From JAFLBI01 sp964616465 (lineage in GTDB: Bacteria > Bacteroidota > Bacteroidia > Chitinophagales > Chitinophagaceae), in assembly GCA_964616465.1 (NCBI GenBank), contig CAZTTO010000002.1, positions 1-64,000 of the forward strand: a stretch of DNA of 64,000 nt. The letters are read 5' to 3'. A model generated the notes under the pieces. The model did no database searches, was not told where the DNA came from, and worked only from the letters and a program-made list of their open reading frames with translations. The translations under genes and the position numbers were made by a program. Below, in pieces: positions 63,501 through 64,000 of the stretch (the first letter of the stretch is position 1; each line of letters opens with the position of its first letter).

Positions 63501-63662
63501 AAGCTCACCATCAATTTCCTTATTGATAAGGTAACGAACCTTTCTTGCAATAGCATCTGGGAAAAAGTAGGGTATAGAAGCCAATGCAATTACAGCACTA
63601 ACTAATAGTATAACTGTTGCTTTTAGTGCGCGGATCAATCCTTTTTTCCATGAGGAAGCCAT
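60504..63662 (-). CDS. AsmA-family protein
   Basis: This 1052-residue protein has an N-terminal membrane anchor (about 10-30) and a very long beta-rich periplasmic region. The AsmA-like C-terminal part (about 900-1000) holds the AEGKVAFDYTLEGKLNEQ and SVQNNLLTIEKTKM-type pattern. A Glu/Asp-rich end follows. AsmA-type proteins form bridge-like structures that move phospholipids between the membranes; that role here is inference. Neighbours are an uncharacterised exported protein downstream and a LOG-family gene upstream. Confidence 0.85.
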   Translation of the reverse strand: MASSWKKGLIRALKATVILLVSAVIALASIPYFFPDAIARKVRYLINKEIDGELSFNKARLSFFTHFPSLTLSLNDFVLTGSQPFDKDTLIAGKELGFGINLADLLQREVSIEKFFLDEVFINVQVNELGQANYNIYKGSDSATTTTDTASAKIALDKIVVSNSRLVYHDRTLPMRIETQQFNYTGKGDLTKSVFDLQTHVKIGRVDVSYDNIPYMLEKQVKGELITQVNTQSFALVFKKNKIRINQLPLEFTGTLSFLSSGYDMDFTAQSLSTSLEDMLSALPPSYKEWLTSTKLKGKVNLLARLKGIYDVASSQQPDLKASLSIREGFVCHNEAPFPIEQLFLDMKIDLPKLDVNKMKLDIDTVSMRLKEDYVRGMMHVVGFKNPSIQTRLDASIDLHTWNQALALGNFSTNGKLYIQTSAQGDLAWEMDEDAVLPTDYIKSIPAFELVAKLDSGYLKLNDYPQAVEDIHLDLRVSAKGGDWRNTMFDFKKLQVRSKNSQLKLNLLYGLMDPHPVDGNIQAKVLLSDIKEIAPIPYVSKLEGLLEAQLESKGTFIADTRTYPPIQGKVTVSDGLIQTPYYSKPIEAIQLGMYFNAKSPSPKDISVQIPQLHWEFEGKPFDMQATFKDFSDLNYDVQLKGKVDIGKIYQVFKVEGYDVGGKIAADLAFAGKKSDALKMKYHLLKNKGKIEMYDLSLKSAMFPKPLQVAKGLFHFEDEKLIFDECKVLYGSSKLQVNGYLNHIVNYILHNQTMKGKWKLYSPALYIDEWMEYSKNDSGNTASSSTTPTGVLMLPNNLDIHIEALADKVRYHGMDMQQLKGSMHLLPGKLLMDHLSFTLVDTDINMKGWYEPVKPRLARFSYQIETSELDVQQAYRDFTLFREMAPAAKRAEGKVAFDYTLEGKLNEQMMPIMGSLRGGGSLRVRQVKMYGFRLFNAAARASKRNEIKDPDISNVVIRTSIQNNLLTIEKTKMRVAGFRPKLEGQMRLDDGRLNMRFRLGLPPLGIFGIPMTVTGTRDNPIVKLRRGKKADELEEDPEEADEDDEVPAMNEEQ

Positions 63663-63724
63663 ACATCTAAGTTTCTATTAAAAATATCTCAAATACATGA
63701 GACAACTAAATCAGCAGCAAATAA

Positions 63725-64000
63725 TTAACGTTTTTCAAATAACCACCACAAGCGCTTTCTTGGCTTTACAGTAAAGTTTTTTCGTACATACTTTTTAATA
63801 TGTTCCATTGCTTCGTCCATATCATCTGTAAATAAAATCAGTTTTAAATCGTCTGGGGAAATTGTCCCGGCCTTTAGCATCACATCAAAATAATCAACCA
63901 TAGGTTGATAGTATTCCTTTCCATAAATAACTACAGGAAAAGTATTGATTACTTCCGTTTGAATTAATGTAAGCGTTTCATAAAGTTCATCCATTGTGCC
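63725..64000 (-). CDS. LOG-family protein, N-terminal part outside window
   Basis: The visible C-terminal part runs in from position 64000 with GTMDELYETLTLIQT. This is the PGGxGTxxE region of LOG proteins (cytokinin riboside 5'-monophosphate phosphoribohydrolases, formerly 'lysine decarboxylase-like'). The rest ends in a basic tail near RKRLWWLFEKR. The first half is beyond the window. In this family the motif supplies the catalytic Glu. Confidence 0.85.
   Translation of the reverse strand, partial: GTMDELYETLTLIQTEVINTFPVVIYGKEYYQPMVDYFDVMLKAGTISPDDLKLILFTDDMDEAMEHIKKYVRKNFTVKPRKRLWWLFEKR

Overview
The window is chromosomal DNA from a Bacteroidota bacterium, most likely a Chitinophagaceae-type organism. 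The evidence is AT-rich sequence, few strong Shine-Dalgarno sites, repeated TAnnTTTG (-7) promoter elements, two proteins with type IX secretion (T9SS) C-terminal domains, GldC and PorG gliding/T9SS proteins, a TonB receptor, and the order nadK-porG-uppS-bamA-ompH-ompH. Family level is inference; no 16S gene is present.

Layout. 1-5600: a partial tRNA-Phe with an unusual hairpin-rich leader, a DUF4834-like membrane protein, then rimP-nusA-infB behind a promoter and an attenuator-like hairpin. 5600-13600 (minus strand): a lipoprotein, a 1212-residue TPR-CHAT protease-like protein, and directly behind it pxpB-pxpC-pxpA (5-oxoprolinase) plus an NRAMP-fold permease that lacks the usual metal-binding motif. 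13700-21900: a tricorn-like protease, a SixA phosphatase, an EamA exporter, a glycosyltransferase, a tiny lipoprotein and its partner, a membrane-protein/XRE-regulator pair with a palindromic operator, and a TlpA-type thioredoxin. 21900-26530: a probable zinc locus, with merC, a TonB receptor and a His/Asp-rich lipoprotein diverging from a SCO protein and a Fur/Zur regulator, with a palindrome between them.

26500-38600: an epimerase, PdxH, a flavin-reductase-like protein, an amidase and HPF. Then comes the most distinctive locus: two very large T9SS cargo proteins, a short exosortase-family membrane protein, and a small protein ending in a PLDGG-type sorting tail. The tail protein lies 19 nt behind one cargo gene and convergent with the exosortase, which suggests a local exosortase-substrate pair associated with T9SS surface proteins.

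38700-64000: mainly housekeeping and envelope genes. These are birA, rsfS, ftsH, a LUD protein, lpxH, a MerR regulator, a thioredoxin-like protein, 3-hydroxybutyryl-CoA dehydrogenase, a glycosyltransferase, gldC, yqeY, cvpA, an alpha/beta hydrolase, a CBS protein, an Omp85-like protein, nadK, porG, uppS, bamA, two ompH/skp genes, murI, rpmH, rnpA, yidD, an AsmA-like protein and a LOG-family gene cut by the window edge. No CRISPR array, insertion sequence, prophage or rRNA gene was seen.
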